Assembly (NCBI GenBank): GCA_946011705.1
Contig: CAMGCA010000035.1
Coordinates: 1-11,045, forward strand
Length of the DNA stretch: 11,045 nucleotides
Direction: 5' to 3'
Source of the DNA: an uncultured Clostridia bacterium
Lineage (GTDB): Bacteria > Bacillota > Clostridia > Oscillospirales > Oscillospiraceae
Shown: positions 1-8,400 of the stretch, in pieces
How the letters are laid out: every line of letters starts with the position of its first letter
Position numbering within the stretch: the first letter of the stretch is position 1
Notes under the pieces: generated by a model
What the model saw: the letters and a program-made list of their open reading frames with translations, nothing else
Told to the model about the DNA's origin: nothing
Databases searched by the model: none
Made by a program: the position numbers and the translations under genes

Positions 1-24
1 GTAGGGCGTCTTTTTCGTTGCCAT
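1..24 (-). CDS. Start of an unidentified downstream gene (partial)
   Basis: Only the first eight codons are present, reading MATKKTPY from an ATG at 24..22, after which the gene leaves the window. An AGGAAGGAAG purine run about 9 nt upstream, inside the end of prmC, is a plausible ribosome binding site. Only 4 nt separate the prmC stop from this ATG, so the gene is probably the next member of the same operon. The short lysine/threonine-rich start does not identify a family. It does not look like the start of prfA, the release-factor gene that often follows prmC in Clostridia, but eight residues are too few to decide. Confidence 0.5.
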
Positions 25-28
25 AAAT

Positions 29-904
29 TCAAACTTCCTTCCTGCCGTACTGCGCCAAAACAGCACGTTCTCTACTATTATAATCTCTGGTTCTGTCCAG
101 AATGGTATACCCGTTTTCGGTTAAAATCTGACAAACATCGTCCCCCTGCCCCATGCCGAACTCAAAGCACAGGTAGCCGCCGGGCTTCAATGCCGGGGCA
201 AAATTCTGGGCGATTGCACGGTAAAAGTCCAGACCGTCCTCGCCGCCGTAGAGGGCCAGATGGGGCTCGTAATCCTTGACGCTCACCGGCAGTTCCAGCA
301 TTTCCTGCCCCGTAATATAGGGGGGATTGGAGACAATCAGGTCGAATTTTCCAAGGAACGGGAAGGCGGGCTTCAGAGCGTCCGCCTGCACGCAGCGTAC
401 CCGGCCGGTGAGCTTATTGAGGGCGGTGTTTTCCTTCGCCACCGCCAGAGCGTCCAGACTCACATCCGCCAGCGTCACCTTCGCGTCCTTCACCCGGCTG
501 GCCACCGCCAGCCCAATGCAGCCGCTGCCGCAGCACAAATCCAGAATCCGGGGGTCTTTGTCGAGGAACAGGGCCTGCTTGATGGCCAATTCTGCCACGG
601 CGCAGGTGTCGTCCCGAGGGATCAGCACCTTGGGGGACACGATCATGGGCAGGCCGTAGAATTCCCACTGACCCAGGATGTAGGCGATAGGTTCCCCTGC
701 CAGCAGCCGCTTGAGGCCCTTTTCAACGCCCTCCACAATGTCTTCGCCTGCGTACAAATCTCTGTCCGCCAGGAACCGGGCATGATCCTTGCCGGACACG
801 TGGCAAATGAGCATCCGGGCCAGCACCCCCGCGTCCTGGGCATTTTCCGTTTCCAGCAGCGCCCGGCGGGTGTCCTGATACAGCTGACCGTACTGCTTTA
901 CCAT
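29..904 (-). CDS. prmC: Release factor glutamine N5-methyltransferase PrmC
   Basis: PrmC uses S-adenosylmethionine to methylate the glutamine of the GGQ motif in release factors RF1 and RF2, tuning peptide release in the cytoplasm. The 291-residue length is normal. The N-terminal helical release-factor-binding domain ends in GEPIAYILGQWEFYG (70-84). The SAM-binding motif I is DLCCGSGCIG (122-131), and the substrate-glutamine motif NPPY is at 193-196 within IVSNPPYITG. Two motifs differ from the textbook form: CC replaces the usual GT in motif I, and PRDDT (96-100) replaces PRPDT. The catalytic NPPY is intact, so activity is expected. The ATG at 904 overlaps the end of the DUF1385 gene by 7 nt (ATGGTAA), indicating translational coupling. 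HemK/PrmC was also once annotated as a haem-biosynthesis or DNA-methylase gene; the motifs here fit PrmC. Confidence 0.95.
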   Translation of the reverse strand: MVKQYGQLYQDTRRALLETENAQDAGVLARMLICHVSGKDHARFLADRDLYAGEDIVEGVEKGLKRLLAGEPIAYILGQWEFYGLPMIVSPKVLIPRDDTCAVAELAIKQALFLDKDPRILDLCCGSGCIGLAVASRVKDAKVTLADVSLDALAVAKENTALNKLTGRVRCVQADALKPAFPFLGKFDLIVSNPPYITGQEMLELPVSVKDYEPHLALYGGEDGLDFYRAIAQNFAPALKPGGYLCFEFGMGQGDDVCQILTENGYTILDRTRDYNSRERAVLAQYGRKEV

Positions 905-1896
905 CGGTCCGCGCCCTCCTGCTCCGGCAGCACCGCTTCCACGGCGGCAATGCCCACCTCGATCATACTGTCGTCCGGCTCATTGGTGGTGAAATTTTGC
1001 AGCCACATACCGGGAGCGGTGAGAATCTTCGTAAAGCCATTGTCATGGCGGCCCGCCCAGCGGTTGATCTCATAGGTGATGCCCACCACGATGGGCAGAA
1101 GCAGCAGCTTAAAAAGAATCATCAGCAGGCGGTAGCCGAAAGTACCCCGGATGGCTTCCAGCCCGGGCACCGCCGCCAGCAGGGCCGAGGACGCCACGGA
1201 GAACACCAGAATGGAGATGACCAAAACCACCAGCAAAAAACTGGTGCCGCAGCGGGGGTGAAGTCTCGTCTGCATCCGCACGTTTTCCACCGTCAGGGGC
1301 AGACCCGCCTCATAACAGCGGATGGTCTTGTGCTCCGCGCCGTGGTAGGAAAATACCCGTTTCATCTCCTGCATCCGGGAAACCAGGAACATATAGGCAA
1401 GGAAAATCGCCATGCGGATGATGCCCTCCACCAGATTCAGGGCAAGGTTACTATCCAGAAAGCGGTCAAAGAAGCCGCCGATGACCATGGGCAGCAGGAA
1501 AAACAGCAGGATGGACAGGCCAAGGCCCATAGCCACGGCAATCCCCACCACGGCCTGCTGGAATTTCTCGTTTCCCAGCTTTTCTTCCAGCCACCGGTCA
1601 AATTTGGACGGCTCCTCCTGCATTTCCTCGGGGGCTAAGTCCGCCGAGCGCAGAAGCGCCTTGATGCCCACCACCTGGGCGTCAAAAAAGTTGAACACAC
1701 CCCGGATAAAAGGGAGGTTTTTCCAGGATTTGGGAGGATTTTTCTTTCTGGGGCTGGTCTCAATGCTGAGGCCCTCTGCCCTGCGAACCACGATGGCGTC
1801 CTTGTCGGGGCCGCGCATCATGATGCCCTCGATCAGCGCCTGACCGCCGATCATGGTTTTGAATTTTTCGCAGCACTGCTGCTTGTTTTCTGCCAT
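898..1896 (-). CDS. DUF1385 family membrane protein (YqhQ-like)
   Basis: This 332-residue protein belongs to the DUF1385/YqhQ family, widespread in Firmicutes and of unknown biochemical role. The family signature near the N terminus, IGGQALIEGIMMRGPDKDA (16-34), is present. So is the central conserved block YHGAEHKTIRCYE (184-196), followed by LTVENVRMQTRLHPRCGTSF (201-220), where the histidines and cysteines resemble a metal or active site. Hydrophobic segments at about 115-143, 155-173, 219-243 and 254-275 indicate a polytopic inner-membrane protein. The start has a strong AAGGAGA site about 9 nt upstream, which overlaps the histidine kinase stop (TAAGGAGA). It lies 13 nt after the kinase gene and overlaps prmC by 7 nt. 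DUF1385 next to prmC is a recurrent arrangement in Clostridia. The family is certain; the function is not known. Confidence 0.93.
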   Translation of the reverse strand: MAENKQQCCEKFKTMIGGQALIEGIMMRGPDKDAIVVRRAEGLSIETSPRKKNPPKSWKNLPFIRGVFNFFDAQVVGIKALLRSADLAPEEMQEEPSKFDRWLEEKLGNEKFQQAVVGIAVAMGLGLSILLFFLLPMVIGGFFDRFLDSNLALNLVEGIIRMAIFLAYMFLVSRMQEMKRVFSYHGAEHKTIRCYEAGLPLTVENVRMQTRLHPRCGTSFLLVVLVISILVFSVASSALLAAVPGLEAIRGTFGYRLLMILFKLLLLPIVVGITYEINRWAGRHDNGFTKILTAPGMWLQNFTTNEPDDSMIEVGIAAVEAVLPEQEGADRW

Positions 1897-1909
1897 GCAA
1901 TGTGTCTCC

Positions 1910-3337
1910 TTATTGGGTCGCGGGCAGGCGCACCGTCACCAGCGTGCCGCCGCCTTCCGCGTTTTCCAGCGTCAGTGTGCCGCCGTGCATCTCAACGATC
2001 TCGTCACAGACCGCAAGACCGATGCCGGTGCCCCGGACGCTGGCGCTGCCCTTGTAGAATTTCTTTTTCACCAGCGGCAGCTCGTCCTCCGGGATGCCGG
2101 GGCCGAAGTCCCGGATCCGGACGATAACGTTCTCGCCGTCATAGTGCATATCCGTCTCAATCCGCTTGCCCGCGCCGCCGTGCTTGGCGGCGTTGTCCAG
2201 AATGTTCAGGAACACCTGACGCATTCTCTGGGGGTCGCAGGGAATCTCCGGGATATCCTCGTCATTTTCGTTGTAAATCAGCTGGATGCCGTCCTGAGAC
2301 AGGCGGCTGCCGTACATGAACACGGTATCTTCATACTCGCTTCGCAGGTCGGTCATTTCCACCGCCAAGGTCATGCGCCCATCCTGCATCCGGGTGAAGT
2401 CCAGCAAATCCATAACCATCTCCGTCAGGCGCTTTGCTTCGCTGGAGATGATTTTCATGCCCTGCCGGGTCTCCGCGTCCATGTTCTCATCGGACAGCAG
2501 GGTTTCGCTCCAGCCGTTGATGACGGTCAGCGGCGTGCGCAGCTCGTGGGACAGCTGGGAGATGAACTCCGCCTGCATTTTCTCATTCTGGGCGATTTTG
2601 TTTGACATTTCGTTGATGGTGTCCGCCAGATCGCCAATTTCGTCCCGGTATTTGGTCTGAATCTGCACACCGTAGCTGCCGGCAGCAATCCGCTGGGCCT
2701 TCTCCGTGATCTGCGCCACGGGATTCATCACCGAGCGCAGGAAGAAGTTGCTGCTGACGAGAACCACCGCCATCACCGCGGTCAGCACCATCATGCTCAC
2801 CAGAGCCACCTGCAGAATCTGGGCATCCACCTTTCGGGTAGAGGTCACATAGCGCAGCACGCCGATGACCTCGCCGTTTCCGTAAATCATGGGGCTGGAC
2901 ACCGCCATAATCCGCTCCCCGGTGCTGGGATCTTTGCCCAGATACGGCACGGGATACCGGCTCTCCACCGCCTGCCCGATCTCCGGGGTTGCGGGCGACT
3001 GCCCCGCCCACTGGCCGTAGGAGGAAGCAACCAACTGCCCGTCCCGGTTGATAAACTGCAATTCGATGGTATCCTTGTCCTCGAAGGTCTGGGCGTAGGT
3101 GATGCAGGACTGGTAGTATTCATGGTAAGTCTGGTCGATATAGGCGGCGAAGAAGTCCGTAGTGGTCTTGGCCCGGTACTTCATATCCGACTCCATGTTG
3201 GAATAGTAGTAGGCCGCGAAGGAGGCCGTCACCACCATGACACACACAAGGCCCAGCGCCAGCACCACGCTGGCTGTGTTCATAAGCCACCGTTTACGCA
3301 GACCGCCCACATGGAGGATCGATTTCAAATCCAACAC
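1910..3337 (-). CDS. HAMP-domain sensor histidine kinase
   Basis: A membrane sensor kinase of 475 residues that autophosphorylates on histidine and should pass the phosphate to the response regulator encoded just upstream. Visible order: a short cytoplasmic N terminus; transmembrane helix 1 (about 20-45); an extracytoplasmic sensor domain (about 46-173) with a PAS/Cache-like tail containing SSPMIYGNGEVIGVLRYV; transmembrane helix 2 (about 174-200); HAMP linker (about 201-254); HisKA with SHELRTPL, phosphoacceptor His264; and HATPase_c with N box LDNAAKHGG (Asn382), G1 DFGPGIPE (410-417) and G2 GTGIGLAVC (436-444). All catalytic motifs are intact. The chosen start is a GTG 3 nt after the regulator stop, with only a weak ribosome binding site, so translation probably depends on coupling; the next in-frame ATG, codon 19, is an alternative. 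The signal sensed is unknown. The overall layout is PhoR/WalK-like, but this does not fix the ligand. Confidence 0.95.
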   Translation of the reverse strand: MLDLKSILHVGGLRKRWLMNTASVVLALGLVCVMVVTASFAAYYYSNMESDMKYRAKTTTDFFAAYIDQTYHEYYQSCITYAQTFEDKDTIELQFINRDGQLVASSYGQWAGQSPATPEIGQAVESRYPVPYLGKDPSTGERIMAVSSPMIYGNGEVIGVLRYVTSTRKVDAQILQVALVSMMVLTAVMAVVLVSSNFFLRSVMNPVAQITEKAQRIAAGSYGVQIQTKYRDEIGDLADTINEMSNKIAQNEKMQAEFISQLSHELRTPLTVINGWSETLLSDENMDAETRQGMKIISSEAKRLTEMVMDLLDFTRMQDGRMTLAVEMTDLRSEYEDTVFMYGSRLSQDGIQLIYNENDEDIPEIPCDPQRMRQVFLNILDNAAKHGGAGKRIETDMHYDGENVIVRIRDFGPGIPEDELPLVKKKFYKGSASVRGTGIGLAVCDEIVEMHGGTLTLENAEGGGTLVTVRLPATQ

Positions 3338-3340
3338 CGC

Positions 3341-4030
3341 TTACGCGCCCCACTTATAGCCAAGACCCCAGACGGTGGTGATGTAGGTGGGGTTGGCGGT
3401 GTCGTCCTCAATTTTGATGCGCAGGCGGCGGATATTCACGTCCACAATTTTCAGTTCGCCGTCGTAGTCCCTGCCCCAGACTGCCGCCAGAATATCCTCC
3501 CGGGACAAAGCCCTTCCGGGGTTGAGCATAAACAGCTTCAAAATGGCGTACTCCACCTGAGTCAGGCGAATGCGGTTTCCGTTCTTTTCCAGGGTGTGGT
3601 TCCGGGTGTTCATGACGAAGGGGCCCTGGGTAATCAGCTCCGAGCTGGCACTGGTGTCCCCGCCAATGCGGCGGTACAGGGCGTCAATCCGGGCCGTCAG
3701 CTCCGCGGGAGAGAAGGGCTTGGTCACATAGTCATCCGCGCCGGTCATGAGGCCTGTGACCTTGTCCATTTCCTGGGTACGGGCGGTGAGCATGATAATG
3801 CCCATCTGCTTGTTGGTGGCCCGGATGCGGCGGCAGACCTCGAAGCCGTCCATGTCGCCGGGAACCATAATATCCAGGATGGCCACCCCCGTGTCAGGAT
3901 TGGCTGCGATGGCGTCCAGGGCTTCCTGTCCGTCCCCTGCTTCGATCACGTCATAGCCGGCCCGTTTGAGATTGATCACCACAAAGCTGCGGATATTCAA
4001 TTCGTCTTCCATAATCAGCACTTTTTTCAT
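3341..4030 (-). CDS. OmpR/PhoB-family response regulator
   Basis: A 229-residue cytoplasmic transcription factor. The N-terminal receiver domain (about 1-120) carries the acidic pair Glu9/Asp10 in MEDE, the phosphoacceptor Asp53 in ILDIMVPG, the switch Thr82 in MLTAR and the conserved Lys104 in YVTKPF. After a linker, the C-terminal winged-helix domain (about 133-229) contains LTQVEYAILKLFMLNPGRAL and the recognition-helix region VDVNIRRLRIKIE, ending in the typical VWGLGYKW. The ATG is supported by an AGAGGT site 6 nt upstream. It sits between the lipoprotein gene (13-nt gap) and the histidine kinase (3-nt gap), so it is the cognate partner of that kinase. Target promoters cannot be read from this window; the promoter at 5388-5416 is a candidate for autoregulation. 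Confidence 0.96.
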   Translation of the reverse strand: MKKVLIMEDELNIRSFVVINLKRAGYDVIEAGDGQEALDAIAANPDTGVAILDIMVPGDMDGFEVCRRIRATNKQMGIIMLTARTQEMDKVTGLMTGADDYVTKPFSPAELTARIDALYRRIGGDTSASSELITQGPFVMNTRNHTLEKNGNRIRLTQVEYAILKLFMLNPGRALSREDILAAVWGRDYDGELKIVDVNIRRLRIKIEDDTANPTYITTVWGLGYKWGA

Positions 4031-4043
4031 ATGTTACCTCTTT

Positions 4044-5363
4044 TCAAGTCTCCCCCGTCTGCCAATCCTGACGGATCAGGCGGAAGCTGTCCTGTAAGCT
4101 TTTTTCAGTAATTCCGTACTCCGGGGCGGCGATATCCAGCTGAGCCGCGTAGGCCACGCCCTCCGCCCGATACAGGGGGAAGCGCCCGTCCTGGGCCGCG
4201 CTTTCATCCCGGTCCGCGCCGGTGAGCGTATATACGGAAAACAGCGCGGTGGCCGTCTGGTAGGATTCATCCCACACATAGAAGCGGAAGCACCCATGCT
4301 CCTGCTCCACCGTCATCCGGCTGGCCCACTGGCTGTCCAGCTGCAAATACCAGCCGCCGATGTAATTGTGGAAGGTGTACAGCTTGTCGATTTCCCAGCC
4401 GTCCACGTCCATGGCGTACCAGCGCACCAGGAATCTCTGCTCGCTGTCCCGCCATACGGTCACCGGCTTCATGGTAACCAGCCCCGGCAGCTCCATAACG
4501 CCGTCCGAGTCGATATCCTCAGCGTAGACATAGTAGTTAAGCAATGTTCGGATACTGGTGTCCGCCTCCGTCGAGTAGGCGATGTTGGTAAAATGACCGT
4601 CCTTCACCGCGAAGATATCGGTGACGATGGTGTTCTCCTCGGAGGAACTGGTGACAAACACCGCCGGGGTCTGATCCTGCAATTTGCCTGTCATGATCCG
4701 GCGGATCCGGGAGGTGTTTTCTGACAATTCCGTCTCCACAGAGCGGACAATCTGTCCGTTCCGGTAGCTGTACAGCACCGCCATCCCCCGTTCCGTCTCC
4801 TCCTCACCGCGGCGCAGAACCATCAGTTCACTTCTGCCGCCGCTTAAGTTACAGGGCAGCATTTTGCTGTAGCCGTTCATGAGCAGCAGCTCCGCGCTGC
4901 CGCCCCGGAAGGTAAACACCGCCACGCTGCGCAGCACCTGGTCGCTGACCTGAAAGCCCACAATCAGCTCCTTGCCGGGCTGGTCATCAAAATCCACATA
5001 CTCCACCTGTTCAAAGGCCTGACCGTTGAAGCCGATGGTGTCCAGCGTCCGGCACCGGCCTGTCTCGTCCTGCTGGAAAATCAGCACCTGCAGGGGCTTT
5101 TCCGTGGCGCCTTTGGCAAACACCAGATATTCGTCCACCCCATCGCCGTTCAGATCCGCCATCTGCACCGTCTGCTGGTGCTCCCCGGACTGGGGGGAGG
5201 AAAAGGTCATGCCGTACATGGCCGTGTCAATGGCGGCCTGCAATTCCTTATATTCCTCCGGCCGCTTGGGCAAGGCGTACATTTCCTCCACCGTGCGCAT
5301 GGCGCAGCCGGTCAGGAGCAGCGTGAAAAACAGCGCGCACAGAAGCCATATTCTCTTTTTCAC
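4044..5363 (-). CDS. Predicted lipoprotein with FG-GAP/VCBS-like repeats, function unknown
   Basis: I do not recognise an established family with a known role. The 439-residue protein starts with a lipoprotein signal peptide: MKKR, a hydrophobic stretch, then the lipobox LLTGC, giving Cys20 as the likely lipidated residue, so the mature protein should be anchored on the outer face of the membrane. Three segments look like Asp-rich FG-GAP/VCBS-type repeats: ADLNGDGVDEYLVF (69-82), VDFDDQPGKELIVGF (123-137), and EDIDSDGVMELPGL near residue 290. Such repeats often bind calcium in beta-propeller folds, so an extracytoplasmic propeller-like domain is inferred. The start is a GTG at 5363; AGAGGAG lies about 9 nt upstream, and a nearby ATG is out of frame and stops at once. 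The gene opens the operon containing the two-component system, which suggests an accessory sensing role or a coregulated envelope function; that is inference. Confidence 0.85.
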   Translation of the reverse strand: MKKRIWLLCALFFTLLLTGCAMRTVEEMYALPKRPEEYKELQAAIDTAMYGMTFSSPQSGEHQQTVQMADLNGDGVDEYLVFAKGATEKPLQVLIFQQDETGRCRTLDTIGFNGQAFEQVEYVDFDDQPGKELIVGFQVSDQVLRSVAVFTFRGGSAELLLMNGYSKMLPCNLSGGRSELMVLRRGEEETERGMAVLYSYRNGQIVRSVETELSENTSRIRRIMTGKLQDQTPAVFVTSSSEENTIVTDIFAVKDGHFTNIAYSTEADTSIRTLLNYYVYAEDIDSDGVMELPGLVTMKPVTVWRDSEQRFLVRWYAMDVDGWEIDKLYTFHNYIGGWYLQLDSQWASRMTVEQEHGCFRFYVWDESYQTATALFSVYTLTGADRDESAAQDGRFPLYRAEGVAYAAQLDIAAPEYGITEKSLQDSFRLIRQDWQTGET

Positions 5364-5387
5364 GGCATCAACTCCTCTCGATTTTAC

Positions 5388-5416
5388 ATTATATCATATT
5401 TCCTTTCAAAAGGAAA
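5388..5416 (-). promoter_or_regulatory. Extended -10 promoter for the lipoprotein/two-component operon
   Basis: On the minus strand a perfect TATAAT (5388-5393) is preceded by TGA, giving the extended -10 form TGnTATAAT. The -35 position 17 nt upstream holds only TTTCCT (5411-5416), a weak match, as is usual when an extended -10 is present. Transcription should start near 5381, leaving a leader of about 17 nt that contains the AGAGGAG ribosome binding site. It is the only clear promoter found upstream of the five-gene block ending with prmC. Confidence 0.7.
5399..5416. repeat. Perfect 8-bp inverted repeat between dnaE and the lipoprotein gene
   Basis: TTTCCTTT and AAAGGAAA are separated by 2 nt. 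The palindrome begins 2 bp beyond the dnaE stop and covers the -35 end of the promoter spacer. It is AT-rich and has no T-run after it on the minus strand, so it is a poor intrinsic terminator. Its position would suit an operator. Either role is unproven. Confidence 0.45.
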
Positions 5417-5417
5417 G

Positions 5418-8400
5418 CTACTTTACCACAACATTTCCGTCCCCAAGGACGTTTTTCAGCTCCAGCAGCATCCTGTCCGCAAGCTGCGCACGAGTGCCCC
5501 GGCGATGTCCGGTGTCCGAAAAATAAAGCACCACACCGCTCTCTCCTGGGAACATATTGAGGATGGCCCGCACTTTTGGATAGAGCTTCCCTTCCTCACC
5601 GGGCAAACGCAGGTACAGCGTGCCCTGCCGGGGAGGCTGCTGAGACGGTCTTGCCGCCGGTTCGGGATTGCCCTGCGCAAAATCGGCGATGGGGCGGGCG
5701 CGGTTAATGACGATTTGCGGCTCTTTGTCGTCCCGCAGGGACAGCCTTCCGGTAATCACCACCGCCGCCCCCTCTTTGAGATAGCCGCCGAACTGGCCCA
5801 GCACATTGGAGAAGGCCAGCATCTCGATGGATGCCGTGTCATCCTCCACAGTGATATAGGCCATAATGGAATTATTCCGGGTGGTTTTCATTTTCAAAGT
5901 CTGGACAATACCGGCCACACTGACGATCTGGTCGTCTTCAAAATGGCTGTCCTCGTCCATCAGGCTGCCGATGCGCACCACATGGGTATTTTTAAGGCAC
6001 TCCCGATAGTCGTCCATGGGGTGGCCGGAAATGTAGATGCCCATGGTCTCCTTTTCCAGGGCCAGCAGGTCAGATTTTTTCATCTCGTTCAGCCTGGGGA
6101 TGGGAATTCTCGCCGCTTCATCCTCGGTTTCCATCATGCCGAACAGGCCCATCTGGCCCTCCAGATTCTTCTTTCGGGAGGCAGCAATGGCGTCCATCAT
6201 GCTGTCGTAGACCGCTAAAAGCTCGCTGCGATGGTTGCCGAAGCAGTCCGCCGCGCCGCACTTGATAAAGTTCTCCACGGCCCGTTTGTTCAGCTCTCCC
6301 TCCCCCATCCGCTCGATGAAGTCCTCCAGAGATTTGAAAGGGCCGCCTTCTTCCCGCTTTTTTACCATACTGCGAATCAGGCCCAGACCGACATTTTTCA
6401 CCGCGCCCAGGCCGAAGCGGATGGCATCGCCATCCACGGTGAAGTGATCTTCGGAGTGGTTTAAGTCCGGTGGCAGTACGGCAATGCCCAGTTCCTTGCA
6501 CTCGGCGATGTAGCCCGCGATTTTTGTCGCCGAGTCCAGCACCGAGGTCATGAGGGCCGCCATGTACTGCCGGGGGTAGTGGCACTTGAGGTAGGCGGTC
6601 TGGTAGGATACGATGGCATAGCACACCGCGTGGGCCTTGTTGAAGGCATAGTTGGCAAAATCCACGATTTCGTCGTAAATGGACTGTGCCACTGCCTCGG
6701 GGATGCCGTGGCCCACACAGCCGGGGATATTCTGGGCCGGGTCGCCGTAGACGAAGACCTTCCGCGCTGCCTCAATGACCTTCATTTTTTTCTTGGAAAT
6801 GGCCCGGCGGATATTGTCGGCTTGTCCCATGGTGTAGCCGCCCAGGGAGCGGAAAATCTCAATGACCTGCTCCTGATAGACGATGCAGCCGTAGGTGACC
6901 TTCAGAATGGGTTCCAGCATGGGGGTCTTGTAGGTGACCTTCCGGGCATCCAGCTTGTTGGCGATAAATCGGGGGATAGAGTCCATGGGGCCGGGGCGGT
7001 ACAGGGCCACGATAGCGGTGATGTCTTCAATGGAGCTGGGCTTCATGTTGATGCACACCCCGGTCATGCCCGCCGATTCCAGCTGGAACACGCCCTGGGT
7101 CTTGCCCTCGGAGAGCATGGCGAAGGTGGCGGCATCGTCATCGGGGATTGACTTCATGGAGAAGTCCGGTTCCACCTTCTGAATCTCCTTCTCCGCGTCG
7201 TCAATGACCGTCAGATTTCGCAGGCCCAGAAAGTCCATTTTCAGTAGGCCCAGCTCCTCGATGGTGGTCATGGTGTACTGGGTGACGATGGTGTCATCGT
7301 TGCAGGAAAGGGGCACATAGGTGCACACCGGGTTGGCGGTAATCACCACACCGGCGGCGTGGGTGGAGGAGTTCCGTGGCATTCCCTCCAAGCTCTGTGC
7401 AGTGTCGATGAGGGTTTTCACCCGTTCATCTCCGTCATACATTTCTTTCAGCTTGGGGCTGACCTCCATGGCCTCCTTCAGCGTGATATGGGGCGTTCCG
7501 GGCACCAGCTTGGCAACCGTATCGGTTTCCGCGTAGGTAAAATTCAGCGCCCGGCCCACGTCCCGGATGGCGCCCCGGGCCGCCATGGTGCCGAAGGTCA
7601 CGATCTGGGCCACATGGTCGGTGCCATACTTGCGCATGACGTACTCGATGACCTCCGGGCGGCGCTCCTGACAGAAATCCGTGTCGAAATCCGGCATACT
7701 CACCCGTTCCGGGTTCAAAAACCGCTCGAAAATCAGGGAATATTTCATGGGGTCCACTTCGGTGATGTGCATACAGTAGGCCGCGATGGAGCCCGCGCCG
7801 GAACCACGTCCGGGGCCGACAGGAATCCCCTGCTCCTTGGCGTAGCGGATGAAGTCCCAGACGATGAGGTAGTAGTTGACATAACCCATGCTGCTAATGA
7901 CACCGATCTCGTATTCCAGCCGGTCGGCGTATTCCTTGGGCTGGTCGGGATACCGTTCCCGGAAGCCCGCGTAGCACAGCTCCCGGAAGTAGCCCTCGTT
8001 GGTGTACCCTTGCGGCACCGGGAAGGCAGGCAGGTGATATTCGTGAAAGGTGAATTCCAGATTGCAGCGGTCGGCAATTTTCGCGGTATTTTCAAAGGCT
8101 TCGTCAAGTCCGGGGAACAATTCTTTTAATTCTTCCTCGCTTTTGACGTAGAATTCCTCGGTCTGGAATTTCATGCGGTTCTGGTCGTCCACGGTTTTGC
8201 CGGTCTGGATGCACAGCAGCACGTCCTGCATTTTGGCGTCCTCCCGGCGCAGGTAATGGGCATCGTTGGTGACCACCAGCGGCAGGCCCGTTTCTCTTGC
8301 CAGACGCTGAACGCCCTGATTCACGGGCCGCTGCTCGTCAATGCCGTGATCCTGCAACTCAAGGAAGAAGTTTCCCTCGCCAAAAATTTCAGACAATTTC

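Noticed and set aside
1..24. prfA following prmC
   Set aside because: The visible start MATKKTPY does not resemble release factor 1, and eight residues cannot support any assignment.
260..1075. Long plus-strand open frame opposite prmC
   Set aside because: It is antisense to a clear prmC and has no recognisable motifs. Similar plus-strand frames at 3122-4111, 5178-6218 and 7359-8129 are also opposite well-identified genes and result from GC-rich codon use.
5399..5416. Intrinsic terminator of dnaE
   Set aside because: The stem is AT-rich, the loop is only 2 nt, and the minus-strand sequence after it is not a T-run.
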